Assembly: GCA_024235915.1 (NCBI GenBank)
Contig: JACKLO010000016.1
Span: forward strand, 91,759 to 155,758
DNA: 64,000 nt
Reading direction: 5' to 3'
From: Burkholderiaceae bacterium
Lineage (GTDB): Bacteria; Pseudomonadota; Gammaproteobacteria; Burkholderiales; Burkholderiaceae_C
Position numbers and translations under genes: made by a program. Every line of letters starts with the position of its first letter. Position 1 is the first letter of the stretch. The notes beneath the pieces were generated by a model. It saw nothing but the letters and a program-made list of their open reading frames with translations. It did no database searches and had not been told where the DNA came from. Positions 55,255-63,945 of the stretch are shown here, piece after piece.

Positions 55255-55959
55255 ATGCACAACCCCACTCTTACACTGGACGAACGACGCAACATCGACA
55301 CCGGCGCGTGGTTCAGCAAGCTCTCTCTTTCGCTGCAGCAGGCCATTCTTTCGCGCGCCATCGTGCGCCGCCTGCCGGACGATGCGCCACTGGCCATCCG
55401 CGGCGCGCAGGCCGAGGAATGGGTGGGTGTCGCGCGCGGTGCGGTGCGCATCAGCACGGTGGCGCTGTCGGGCAAGCAGGTCACGCTCACCTATTGCGAA
55501 CCGGGCACCTGGTTCGGCGACATCGCCCTCTTCGACGGGCTGCCACGCACACACGACGCGCATGCCCACGGCGAGACCACGCTGCTGGTGGTGCGCAAGC
55601 CCGACTTCAAGGCCCTGCTGGCACAGCATGTGGAGTTGTACGACGCGCTGCTGCGCCTGAACTGCCGCCGTCTGCGGTTGATGTTCGACCAGTTCGAGGA
55701 CGTCAACACGCGTCCGCTCCAGGCGCGCCTGGCGCGTCAGCTGTTGCTGCTGGCCAAGAGCTACGGCATCAACGACGGCGAGGAAATCCGCATCGGCCTG
55801 CAGCTGGCGCAGGAAGACCTCGCGCAGCTGCTGGGCGCCTCGCGCCAGCGCGTGAACCAGGAGCTCAAGGGCTTCGAACGCGACGGCATCCTGCGTGTGG
55901 AGCCGACGCGTCTGGTCGTGCTGTCGCGCGAGCGGCTGATGGCTGCCGCGGAACGCTGA
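55255..55959 (+). CDS. Crp/Fnr-family transcriptional regulator
   Basis: 234 residues. The N-terminal cyclic-nucleotide-binding beta-barrel (about 45-150, with CEPGTWFGDIALFDGLPRTHDA) is followed by a dimer helix. The C-terminal winged helix has LAQEDLAQLLGASRQRVNQELKGFERDGIL. There is no N-terminal cysteine cluster, so it is not an Fnr-type iron-sulfur sensor. It starts an apparent operon with a kinase and an acyl-CoA dehydrogenase (19 and 54 bases between genes). Confidence 0.92.
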   Translation: MHNPTLTLDERRNIDTGAWFSKLSLSLQQAILSRAIVRRLPDDAPLAIRGAQAEEWVGVARGAVRISTVALSGKQVTLTYCEPGTWFGDIALFDGLPRTHDAHAHGETTLLVVRKPDFKALLAQHVELYDALLRLNCRRLRLMFDQFEDVNTRPLQARLARQLLLLAKSYGINDGEEIRIGLQLAQEDLAQLLGASRQRVNQELKGFERDGILRVEPTRLVVLSRERLMAAAER

Positions 55960-55978
55960 ACCCAAGGAAGCTCTGACG

Positions 55979-57064
55979 ATGGAACAGTTCACCGGCACGC
56001 AACCCGTGCGCGAGCAGCACCTCTTCGACGTCGACGCCCTGACCCGATGGCTGGGCAGCCACATCGATGGCTTTGCGGGTCCGCTGGAGGTGTCCCAGTT
56101 CAAGGGCGGACAGTCCAACCCCACCTACCTGCTGCGCACGCCGGGCGCGTCCTACGTCATGCGCGCCAAACCAGGGCCGGTGGCCAAGCTGCTGCCGTCG
56201 GCCCATGCCATCGAGCGGGAGTTCCGCGTCATGGGTGCCCTGCATGGCCGCGGTGTGCCAGTGGCACGCATGCACGTGCTGTGCGAGGACGAAGCCGTCA
56301 TTGGCCGCGCCTTCTACATCATGGAATTCGTGCAGGGCCGCGTGTTCTGGGATCAGTCCCTGCCCGACCTGACACCGGCCCAGCGCGGCGACATCTACGA
56401 CGAGATGAACCGCGTGATCGCGGCGCTGCACAACGTGGACGTGCCCGCCGCCGGTCTGGCCGATTACGGCAAGCCGGGCAACTACTTCGACCGCCAGATC
56501 GGCCGCTGGAGCAAGCAGTACCTGGCTTCGCAGACCGAGACCATCGAGCCGATGGACCGGCTGCTGCAATGGCTGCCCGCCAACGTGCCCGCCAGCGCGC
56601 GCGATGAGGGCCAGGTTTCGGTGGTGCACGGTGACTTCCGCCTCGACAACATGATCTGGCACCCCGAGGAGCCGCGGGTGCTCGCCGTGCTGGACTGGGA
56701 ACTGTCCACGCTGGGCCACCCGCTGGCCGACTTCAGCTACCACTGCATGGCCTGGCACATCCCGCCGGGCACCTTCCGGGGCATCGGCGGGCTGGACCTG
56801 CCGGCGCTGGGCATCCCCTCGGAACGCGAGTACGTGCGGCGCTACTGCGAGCGCACCGGCCGCGCCGACCCGGACGCGGTCATGGCCGACTGGAATTTCT
56901 ACCTGGCCTACAACCTGTTTCGCCTGGCCTCGATCACCCAGGGCATCGCCCGCCGCGTGATCGACGGCACCGCTGCCAGCGCACAGGCCCGCGCCACCGG
57001 CGCCTCCACGCGGCCACTGGCCGAGATGGCTTGGCGCTTCGCGCAAGCTGCCGACGCCCGCTGA
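55979..57064 (+). CDS. APH-type phosphotransferase (ACAD10/11- and LvaA-like kinase)
   Basis: 361 residues with an aminoglycoside-phosphotransferase/choline-kinase fold. The N-lobe has FKGGQSNPTYLLRT near 41-54 and MRAKPGP with the ATP-binding lysine. The catalytic loop is VHGDFRLDNMIWH at 216-228, and the metal site LDWELSTLGHP starts at 238. These are the motifs of the kinase domain fused to acyl-CoA dehydrogenases in ACAD10/ACAD11, and of LvaA in levulinate catabolism, which phosphorylate 4-hydroxyacyl-CoA. The next gene is an acyl-CoA dehydrogenase, matching that chemistry. Antibiotic resistance is unlikely. Confidence 0.88.
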   Translation: MEQFTGTQPVREQHLFDVDALTRWLGSHIDGFAGPLEVSQFKGGQSNPTYLLRTPGASYVMRAKPGPVAKLLPSAHAIEREFRVMGALHGRGVPVARMHVLCEDEAVIGRAFYIMEFVQGRVFWDQSLPDLTPAQRGDIYDEMNRVIAALHNVDVPAAGLADYGKPGNYFDRQIGRWSKQYLASQTETIEPMDRLLQWLPANVPASARDEGQVSVVHGDFRLDNMIWHPEEPRVLAVLDWELSTLGHPLADFSYHCMAWHIPPGTFRGIGGLDLPALGIPSEREYVRRYCERTGRADPDAVMADWNFYLAYNLFRLASITQGIARRVIDGTAASAQARATGASTRPLAEMAWRFAQAADAR

Positions 57065-57118
57065 CGCAGGCCGCCGACGGCCGCTGAACCCCCGCAAGAT
57101 CACCGAAGGAGACTGCGC

Positions 57119-58369
57119 ATGGATTTCGCCTATTCGCCCCGAACGCAGGAACTGCGCGAGCGCCTGATGGCCTTCATGGCCGAACACGTCTACCCGGCCG
57201 AGGCCCGCTACGCCGCCGAGATCCAGGCCAACACCGAAGCCGGCAAGCGCTGGACGCCGGTGCCGGTGATCGAGGAACTCAAGCCCAAGGCGCGCGCCGC
57301 CGGGTTGTGGAACCTGTTCCTGCCGCCCAGCGCCGACGGTGCACACGACACCTCGGGCGACTATGGCGCGGGCCTCAGCAACCAGGAATACGCCCCGCTC
57401 TCGGAGATCATGGGCGCGGTGCCCTGGGCCAGCGAGGTCTTCAACTGCTCGGCGCCGGACACCGGCAACATGGAGGTCCTGGTCCGCTACGGCTCGGCCG
57501 AGCACAAGAAGCGCTGGCTCGAACCGCTGCTGCGTGGCGAGATCCGCAGCGGCTTCGCGATGACGGAACCAGCCGTGGCGTCATCGGACGCCACCAACAT
57601 CGAGGCCCGCATCGAGCGCGACGGTGACGAGTACGTCATCAACGGCCGCAAGTGGTGGACCAGCGGTGCCGGCGACCCGCGCTGCAAGGTGCTGATCTTC
57701 ATGGGCAAGACCGATCCGTCGGCGCCACGTCATTCGCAGCAGAGCATGATCCTCGTGCCGGTCGACACGCCGGGCGTGAAGGTGCTGCGCGCGCTGACCG
57801 TGATGGGCTATGACGACGCGCCGCACGGCCACATGGAAGTGGACTTCGTGAACGTGCGCGTGCCGGCCAGCAACATCCTGCTCGGCGAAGGCCGCGGTTT
57901 CGAGATCGCGCAAGGTCGCCTCGGGCCCGGGCGCATCCACCATTGCATGCGCACCATCGGCCTGGCCGAACGTGCGCTGCAGCTGATGTGCGAACGTGCC
58001 GTCTCCCGCGTGGCCTTCGGCAAGACCATCGCGCAGCAGACGGTGACACAGGAACGCATCGCCGAAGCCCGCATCATGATCGAGCAGGCACGCCTGCTCA
58101 CGCTGAAGGCGGCGTGGATGATGGACGTGGCCGGCAACAAGACGGCCAAGGCCGAGATCGCGATGATCAAGGTCGTGGCGCCCAACATGGCGCTGAAGGT
58201 CATCGACTGGGCGATGCAGGTCTTCGGCGGCGCCGGCATGTGCCAGGACACGCCGCTGGCCTTCTTCTTCACCCAGGTGCGCACGCTGCGCTTTGCCGAC
58301 GGGCCCGACGAGGTGCACCGCAACGCCATCGCGAAGATGGAACTGGGCCGCTACCTGCCGCCCCGCTGA
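57119..58369 (+). CDS. Acyl-CoA dehydrogenase (ACAD11-type)
   Basis: 416 residues. FAD and substrate segments: FAMTEPAVASSDATNIEARIERDGDEYVINGRKWWTSGAGDPRCK in parts, LGPGRIHHCMRTIGLAERAL, and MQVFGGAGMCQDTPLAFFFTQVRTLRFADGPDEVHRN in parts. The R-I-H-H-C and KWWTSGA sequences are typical of the ACAD10/11-like subgroup paired with APH kinases. ATG 57119 has AAGGAG upstream. Together with the upstream kinase it may remove the phosphate from a 4-phosphoacyl-CoA to give an enoyl-CoA. The specific substrate is unknown. Confidence 0.92.
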   Translation: MDFAYSPRTQELRERLMAFMAEHVYPAEARYAAEIQANTEAGKRWTPVPVIEELKPKARAAGLWNLFLPPSADGAHDTSGDYGAGLSNQEYAPLSEIMGAVPWASEVFNCSAPDTGNMEVLVRYGSAEHKKRWLEPLLRGEIRSGFAMTEPAVASSDATNIEARIERDGDEYVINGRKWWTSGAGDPRCKVLIFMGKTDPSAPRHSQQSMILVPVDTPGVKVLRALTVMGYDDAPHGHMEVDFVNVRVPASNILLGEGRGFEIAQGRLGPGRIHHCMRTIGLAERALQLMCERAVSRVAFGKTIAQQTVTQERIAEARIMIEQARLLTLKAAWMMDVAGNKTAKAEIAMIKVVAPNMALKVIDWAMQVFGGAGMCQDTPLAFFFTQVRTLRFADGPDEVHRNAIAKMELGRYLPPR

Positions 58370-58423
58370 TCATCACGAACCGGTGCTGGGCCGGCGCCGA
58401 TCGCGACACGCTGGCTGACGTGC

Positions 58424-59161
58424 TCAGCCGGCAGGGTCCTCGTCCGGCGTGCGGGTGGCGGTGAACATGCTGGGCTGTGTGCTGGCATGGCCGGGGTCGG
58501 AACCCGCATCGGCCACCCGGCGTGCCTCGCGCATGGCCTGGTGGAACAGCCGGAGCCAGGCCTCCAGGTCTTGCGGCATCGGCGCGCTGAGGCCGGTGCG
58601 GAGCGTCAGACGCCCCCGCGAAACCATCAGCACCATCGGCTGTCCGGTGACCAGCGGCGCCGCCAGCAGTGCCGGCGTCAGCGGGCCTTCCAGCCACTGC
58701 ATCAACCAGGCCTTGGCCTGGGACACGGCCGCGAAGCGGTCACGCAGCCCGCCCAGTTCGCTGCCCGAGAGCTTGCCGTACATCACCAGCCAGCGCATCT
58801 CGGGCGGCGTCTGGTCGTCGATGCGCGTCTGCACACTTTCGATGTACTGGTCGAAGACCGCCTTCTCCAACTGGGCCTGCAGCGTGCGGTCCAGCACCAG
58901 CGCCTGCAGGTCCGACGGCAAACCCAGCTCGGCACGCACACGCAGTTCGTGACCGTCGATGTAGGGGCGCTGCGACGGCCCCCACTCCAGCCGCCAGGGC
59001 TGGGCACCCAGGCGGCCCTCGACGACGAATCCAGCCTCGTCGCCACGAACCGGGCGGAAACTGAACTGGCGCGCATGCGCCCAATCCGCCAGCGCCGCAT
59101 GGTCGCTGGCGGGATCGCCGCCGCGAACGAACAGACGCTTGATGCCGTCGAGCATGCTCAT
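58424..59161 (-). CDS. Hypothetical protein
   Basis: 245 residues from ATG 59161 (MSMLDGIKRLFVRGG); ATG 59155 is a close alternative. It has no signal peptide or membrane segment. Recognisable stretches are LADWAHARQFSFRPVRGDEAGFVVEGRLG, YIDGHELRVRAELGL and PPEMRWLVMYGKLSGSELG. I assign no family. Base composition and codon use are as in the neighbours, so it is a resident gene. It is convergent with the acyl-CoA dehydrogenase gene and divergent from tRNA-Arg. Confidence 0.8.
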   Translation of the reverse strand: MSMLDGIKRLFVRGGDPASDHAALADWAHARQFSFRPVRGDEAGFVVEGRLGAQPWRLEWGPSQRPYIDGHELRVRAELGLPSDLQALVLDRTLQAQLEKAVFDQYIESVQTRIDDQTPPEMRWLVMYGKLSGSELGGLRDRFAAVSQAKAWLMQWLEGPLTPALLAAPLVTGQPMVLMVSRGRLTLRTGLSAPMPQDLEAWLRLFHQAMREARRVADAGSDPGHASTQPSMFTATRTPDEDPAG

Positions 59162-59267
59162 GGGTAGACGTGAACCCCGCCACAACACGGTGCAGCCATG
59201 CATCGAGTGTATGCGCGCGCCCGGCCAGCCACTCCACGCTGGCTCGCCTCCTAGAATCCGACGTGGG

Positions 59268-59344
59268 CTGCCCGTAGCTCAACTGGATAGAGCAGCTGCC
59301 TTCTAAGCAGCAGGTCGGGGGTTCGAGTCCCTCCGGGCAGGCCA
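59268..59344 (+). tRNA. tRNA-Arg (anticodon TCT)
   Basis: A 77-base cloverleaf with encoded CCA. The anticodon stem GCTGC-type helix encloses CTTCTAA, anticodon TCT, reading AGA/AGG. The acceptor stem is CTGCCCG/CGGGCAG with discriminator G73. These codons are rare in such a GC-rich genome. Confidence 0.95.
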
Positions 59345-59446
59345 GCGTGTCGATGCGCTTGACACCGCTCTGGTGTCTGACAGACCCTGCCGCTGCAAGT
59401 GCGCGCCGGATCACAAGTGGTGCGAATCTTGCAATCTGAGCCGACC

Positions 59447-60121
59447 GTGCAGGAATTCCGTCTCACTCGCCTGGCGCAAATGGCGCTGTTGGCGTCCTTG
59501 ACCCTCTCCGGCCCGTTGTCCGCCTGGGCCGAGCCCATCGCCATCGAGTCAGAGATGGCCGATGACCGCGCGTCGGCCGAGGCTGACGATTGGGATGCCG
59601 CCCTGGACGGCAACCATGACGTCGAGACCTGGGTGCAGGAAGAATCCACCCGCACCCTGCTGGCGCACGCCGCCGATGAGACCCGCCAGGAAGTGCTGCA
59701 GCAGGCCTACCAGCCACGCCCGCCCACCTGGATCCAGTCCGGTGCGCTGTCGGGCGTGGCGGGCAGCAGCGGGTTGGACGATGCCGAGCGGGCCGAGCGT
59801 GACCTGCAGACCCTGAACTGGGTCATCGAACAGCAACAGCGCGAGGCGGCCGCGCGCCGCGAGGGTCGCGGCAACGTCGCTGGTGACGGCACTGAAGACG
59901 ACCGCTGGTTCCGGCGCCTGCTGCCACAACACTGGATCCCTGTGCTCAAGGCCAACCGCGAGTGGGTGGTCGCTGGCGGGACCAGCCTGCTGGTGCTGGT
60001 GTGGGGCGCTTCGCTGTTCGCCCGGCGGCCCAGCAGCAGCCCCTTGCAGGCCCCGGCCGCACCTGCCAAGCCGGTGAAGCGACGTCGCCGGCACAGGCGC
60101 AGCGGCCTCCAGTGGCAATGA
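59447..60121 (+). CDS. Hypothetical exported protein with C-terminal membrane anchor
   Basis: About 224 residues. From GTG 59447 a classical signal peptide can be read (RLTRLAQMALLASLTLSGPLSAWA). An acidic, Gln/Arg-rich soluble part follows with PRPPTWIQSGALSG and a coiled-coil-like ERDLQTLNWVIEQQQREAAARRE. A transmembrane helix (WVVAGGTSLLVLVWGASLFA) precedes a very basic tail (KRRRRHRRSGLQ). GTG codons at 59399 and 59420 are other possible starts. Function unknown. Confidence 0.72.
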   Translation: MQEFRLTRLAQMALLASLTLSGPLSAWAEPIAIESEMADDRASAEADDWDAALDGNHDVETWVQEESTRTLLAHAADETRQEVLQQAYQPRPPTWIQSGALSGVAGSSGLDDAERAERDLQTLNWVIEQQQREAAARREGRGNVAGDGTEDDRWFRRLLPQHWIPVLKANREWVVAGGTSLLVLVWGASLFARRPSSSPLQAPAAPAKPVKRRRRHRRSGLQWQ

Positions 60122-60173
60122 ACTGACTGTTGTTGGCTGCCGGTTGATCACTGGCTGCCTGTACAGTGTCGGC

Positions 60174-62285
60174 ATGACCGACACCACCTTGGCCTTCAGT
60201 GTGCCGAACGCCGCACCGGCCTGGGATGCGGCGCTCGACGACCCGCAACGCGCAGCCGCCCACCACGGCATGGGCCCCTTGCTGGTCGTGGCCGGCCCTG
60301 GCACCGGCAAGACCTCGACGCTGGCCGCCCGTGTGGCCAGCCTGCTGGCGCGCGGTGTCGATCCACATCGCCTGCTGCTGCTGACCTTCTCACGCCGGGC
60401 CGCCCAGGAAATGGGGCGCCGGGCAGCGGGCATGCTCGCCGCGGCCCAAGGCACCGCAGGCCGTCCTGCCGCAGCGCTGCCTTGGAGTGGCACCTTCCAT
60501 GCCATCGCCGCACGGCTGCTGCGCGAACTCGCCCCGGCCGTCGGATTGCCCCCGGATTTCAGCGTGCTGGACCGCAGTGACGCGGAGGACCTGATGGCCT
60601 CGGTGCGCGCCGCACGGGGCCAGGCGGAGCTGCCTCGGCGCTTCCCGCTCGCCCCCACCTGCCTGGCGATCGCGTCTCGCTGCGTCAACACCGACGCCGA
60701 TCTGCCTGCCGTGCTGGCCGAGCACTACCCCTGGTGCCGCGCCTGGACCGACGATCTGCGGCAGTTGTTCGAAGACTACGCCCACCACAAGCAGCAGCAC
60801 CGGCTGCTCGATTTCGACGACCTGCTGCTGGCCTGGGCCGAAGCCTTGGGCGTGCCCGCGGTGGCCCAGGCGTTGAGCCGCCGCTTCGACCACGTGTTGG
60901 TCGACGAGGCCCAGGACTGCAACCGCCTGCAGGCGCGCATCCTCGCCGGCCTGCGGCCCGAGGGTCAGGGTCTGACCCTGGTGGGCGACGACGACCAGTG
61001 CATCTACGGCTTCCGCGGCGCCGATCGCCGGTTGATGCTGGATTTCAGCGCCAGCCACGGCGACCGTGCCACCGTGGTCGCCCTCACGAAGAACCACCGC
61101 GCCACGCCGGCCCTGGTGGCCACCGCGCAGGCTTTGATCGATGGTGCCGCCCAGCGGCTGCCGCGCGTCCAGCACAGCGCCACCGACGCCGGCCCGCGGC
61201 CGCGCCTGGTGCGCGTGGCCGACGAAGCCGTACAGGCCAGTTGGGTGGCCGACGAGGTGCTGCGCCTGCGCGAGCAGGGGCTGGCCCTGAAGCAACAGGC
61301 CGTGCTGTTCCGCACCGGCACCCATGCCGCGCCGCTGGAACTGGAACTGCTGCGACGAGGCATCCCGTTCGTGAAGTTCGGTGGACTGCGTTTCCTCGAC
61401 ACGGCCCACGTCAAGGACCTGCTGGCCCTGCTGCGCTGGGCGCGCAACCCACGGCATGCGCTGGCGGCACAACGCTGTGCACGCCTGGTGCCCGGTATCG
61501 GCCCCGCGGCCGTGCGTCGCCTGCTGGCTGCCTTGGCAGGGGGTGAGGATCCCGCCGCGGCGGTCGCCGCCTTCACGCCGCCGGCGGGAGCACGGGAGGC
61601 CTGGTCCGCCATGCTGGCCGTCTGGCAGGCACTGCATCACGGGCACGCGCCCTGGCCCGAAGGTTTCGACGCGGCCCTGCACTGGCTCGAACCGCTGCTC
61701 CGTCTGCGTCACGACGACGCCGCCGTGCGGCTGGCCGACCTGGCACAGCTGCGCGCCGCAGCCCAGGCCCAACCGGACGTGGACCGTTTTCTGGCCGACC
61801 TGGCCATCGACCCGCCGCAGTCCAGCAGCGACCTGGCCGGCCCGCCGCACCGTGACGAGGACTGGCTGGTGCTGTCCACCATCCACGCGGCCAAGGGCCA
61901 GGAATGGCGGGCCGTGCACGTGCTGTCGGTGGTGGACGGCTGCATGCCGGCCGACCTGGCCACCGGCCGCGCCGAGGAGATCGAGGAAGAGCGCCGCCTG
62001 CTCTACGTGGCCATGACCCGCGCCCGCGTCCATCTCAACCTGGTCGTGCCGCACCGCTTCCATGTCACGCAACAGCATCGGTTCGGCGACCGACACCTCT
62101 ACGCCGTGCCCAGCCGCTTTCTGGATGCCCGGGTGCTGGCCTGCTGCGATGAGATCGACCAGCGCCCGGCTGAATGGCTCGACGCGCCTGACGCGCCCGG
62201 ATGGCCGGCACTGGGTCTCGCCCTGCCCCCCGGCAGCGCCGACATTGGCACGCGCCTGCGTGGCCGTTGGGGCGGCACCGGCTGA
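60174..62285 (+). CDS. UvrD/Rep-type ATP-dependent DNA helicase
   Basis: 703 residues, superfamily 1A. Motif I VVAGPGTGKTSTLAARV near 38-54, motif Ia LLTFSRRAAQEMGRRA, motif II HVLVDEAQDCNRLQ, motif III LVGDDDQCIYGFRGAD, motif IV LTKNHRATPAL, motif V LVLSTIHAAKGQEWRAVHV and motif VI LLYVAMTRARVHLNLV. All ATPase and helicase motifs are intact. It is slightly shorter than E. coli UvrD and lacks its C-terminal extension. The start ATG 60174 is chosen over an ATG ten codons earlier. Exact repair role unknown. Confidence 0.93.
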   Translation: MTDTTLAFSVPNAAPAWDAALDDPQRAAAHHGMGPLLVVAGPGTGKTSTLAARVASLLARGVDPHRLLLLTFSRRAAQEMGRRAAGMLAAAQGTAGRPAAALPWSGTFHAIAARLLRELAPAVGLPPDFSVLDRSDAEDLMASVRAARGQAELPRRFPLAPTCLAIASRCVNTDADLPAVLAEHYPWCRAWTDDLRQLFEDYAHHKQQHRLLDFDDLLLAWAEALGVPAVAQALSRRFDHVLVDEAQDCNRLQARILAGLRPEGQGLTLVGDDDQCIYGFRGADRRLMLDFSASHGDRATVVALTKNHRATPALVATAQALIDGAAQRLPRVQHSATDAGPRPRLVRVADEAVQASWVADEVLRLREQGLALKQQAVLFRTGTHAAPLELELLRRGIPFVKFGGLRFLDTAHVKDLLALLRWARNPRHALAAQRCARLVPGIGPAAVRRLLAALAGGEDPAAAVAAFTPPAGAREAWSAMLAVWQALHHGHAPWPEGFDAALHWLEPLLRLRHDDAAVRLADLAQLRAAAQAQPDVDRFLADLAIDPPQSSSDLAGPPHRDEDWLVLSTIHAAKGQEWRAVHVLSVVDGCMPADLATGRAEEIEEERRLLYVAMTRARVHLNLVVPHRFHVTQQHRFGDRHLYAVPSRFLDARVLACCDEIDQRPAEWLDAPDAPGWPALGLALPPGSADIGTRLRGRWGGTG

Positions 62286-62316
62286 CAGCCGGACTCGCCG
62301 GCCCTACCATCGCCCC

Positions 62317-62811
62317 ATGAACGCCGCCACCGAATCCGCCCACCTGCGCGCCGACGCCCAGCAGCAGACCTTGCGCCAGCTCGGCGCCCTGGCTCACCAG
62401 GCCCGCGCCACCCTGCGCGCGGCCGACCGGTTCGTCGCCCAGGGCGGGGCACCCGACCTGGACACCGCCAGCTGGCTGGTCAGCACCGCGGTCGACCTGG
62501 CCCACGAAGTGGCCGGCGAACTCGACGGCCTGGCGCGTGGTCTGCGGGAAACCGGTGCTGAAGGCCAGCAGTTGCTGGCGCTGGCCCCCTGGCGGCGGGC
62601 GGCGCACCAGTTGCACGCAGCCTGCCGGGCGGCCGACCTGTTCCTGGAGCAGGAGTCGCGTGACGACCGTGACGCCGGCACCTGGCTGGTGGCCAGCGCG
62701 CGCAACCTCGCGGATCGTCTGGCGGCGGCGTTGGACGATGGCGTCGGTGCACGAGCGGCTGCGGAGCCGGTGCGCCGGGTGGCGGCGCCGGTGCGTGGCA
62801 CCGCGGCTTGA
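62317..62811 (+). CDS. Hypothetical protein with an internal duplication
   Basis: 164 residues, helical, without signal peptide. Two halves repeat: RAADRFVAQGG with TASWLVSTAVDLAHEVAGELD, and RAADLFLEQES with AGTWLVASARNLADRLAAALD, about 75 residues apart. The repeat suggests a paired helical bundle. No family recognised. It follows the helicase gene by 31 bases. Confidence 0.72.
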   Translation: MNAATESAHLRADAQQQTLRQLGALAHQARATLRAADRFVAQGGAPDLDTASWLVSTAVDLAHEVAGELDGLARGLRETGAEGQQLLALAPWRRAAHQLHAACRAADLFLEQESRDDRDAGTWLVASARNLADRLAAALDDGVGARAAAEPVRRVAAPVRGTAA

Positions 62812-62899
62812 CGACGATCGACCGCTCAAGGCGCTGGGCAGTCGCAACCCGCCTGCCAGTTCGGCAGGCGGTGGACCAGCCAGCAGAGGCTGGATGAAA

Positions 62900-62976
<77 letters not shown>

Positions 62977-62983
62977 AGAGTCT

Positions 62984-63481
62984 TCATTCTACCGGTGCCG
63001 GCAGCGCCAGTTGCCGCGCCACGGCGGCACATTGCTGGATGTGCTGCTCGCAGACGTAGCGCAGCGCCGTGTAGGTGAGCGCCGCCGACACGGCCTGGCC
63101 GGCCAGCGGCACGTACTTGGCCGCCTGCTGCGTCGTCAGCCGCACGCCGACGATCTTCAGCAGCTTGAGCACCACGTCGCGCGTGATCACCTTGCCGATG
63201 ACCATCGCACCGCCGGTGCTGATGGCCTTGTAGACCACCATGCGGCGCTCCGGAGACAGCCGCTCCACCTGGTCGGGCGAGAGGCCGAAGGCCTCGTTGA
63301 TCTTCGGCAGCAGGCGCACCAGGATGCCGACGTCCGTGACCCAATCCAGCCCTGGCACCGGCACCGTGGCCACGCCGGCGGCCAGCAGTGCACGCTGCGA
63401 CACCATGCGCCGGCAACGGCGCACGGTGGCCTCGACCTCAGGCGGGAGCGGGGGTGACGACGACACCGTCTTCGTCGGCAT
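62984..63481 (-). CDS. Uncharacterised EcsC/DUF697-like protein
   Basis: 165 residues. The sequence has GVATVPVPGLDWVTDVGILVRLLPKINEAFGL, LSPERRMVVYKAISTGGAMVIGKVITRD in parts, and YVPLAGQAVSAALTYTALRYVCEQHI. These form amphipathic or membrane-associated hairpins like those in EcsC- or DUF697-type proteins. The ATG at 63481 gives a 44-base overlap with rraA; a start further in is possible. No function is known. Confidence 0.75.
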   Translation of the reverse strand: MPTKTVSSSPPLPPEVEATVRRCRRMVSQRALLAAGVATVPVPGLDWVTDVGILVRLLPKINEAFGLSPDQVERLSPERRMVVYKAISTGGAMVIGKVITRDVVLKLLKIVGVRLTTQQAAKYVPLAGQAVSAALTYTALRYVCEQHIQQCAAVARQLALPAPVE

Positions 63482-63935
63482 ACAGCCAGTCTCCCGGGCG
63501 CACCCACACGCCCTCGATCTGCAGCGCCACGTCCACCTGGCCCGGCGCCTTGCGGTCGCTGGGCATGGGGATCAACGCGCGCGCCAGCAGGCCCACGCCG
63601 GCGGCGGCCAGTTCGGCCTTGTCGCGCACGGCGGCATTCACCACCACGCCGGCCCAGCCATTGGCGGCGGCGGCGGCGGCGATGTTGCCGCCCACCAGGG
63701 CGCGCCGCACCGAGCCCCCGCCGTCGACCACGAGCACCGCGCCCTGCCCCGGCGATTCCAGCAGCGCCTTGACGGACGTGTTGTCCTCGAAGCAGCGCAC
63801 GGTGCGCACCGGACCGCAGAACTTCGACCGCCCACCGTAGCTGGCAAACACCGGCGGCAGCACGCGGAACGCGCCGTCGGTGTCGCCCTTGCGCGGGTCG
63901 CAGAGGTCGCAGGTGGAGAAGTCGGCGGCGGTCAT
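63438..63935 (-). CDS. rraA: RraA-like protein (RNase E activity regulator / HMG aldolase fold)
   Basis: 165 residues. Conserved blocks: MTAADFSTCDLCD, PVRTVRCFEDNTSVKALLESPGQGAVLVVDGGGSVRRALVGGNIA in parts, NGWAGVVVNAAVRD and VRPGDWLYADEDGVVV. This is the trimeric RraA fold, shared by RNase E inhibitors and by 4-hydroxy-4-methyl-2-oxoglutarate aldolases. The GGN and R-D motifs of the aldolases are present, so either activity is possible. Confidence 0.93.
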   Translation of the reverse strand: MTAADFSTCDLCDPRKGDTDGAFRVLPPVFASYGGRSKFCGPVRTVRCFEDNTSVKALLESPGQGAVLVVDGGGSVRRALVGGNIAAAAAANGWAGVVVNAAVRDKAELAAAGVGLLARALIPMPSDRKAPGQVDVALQIEGVWVRPGDWLYADEDGVVVTPAPA

Positions 63936-63945
63936 GGCCGATGGC

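Noticed and set aside
55979..57064. Aminoglycoside resistance gene
   Set aside because: The APH fold is present, but sequence style and the adjacent acyl-CoA dehydrogenase indicate an acyl-CoA-related kinase.
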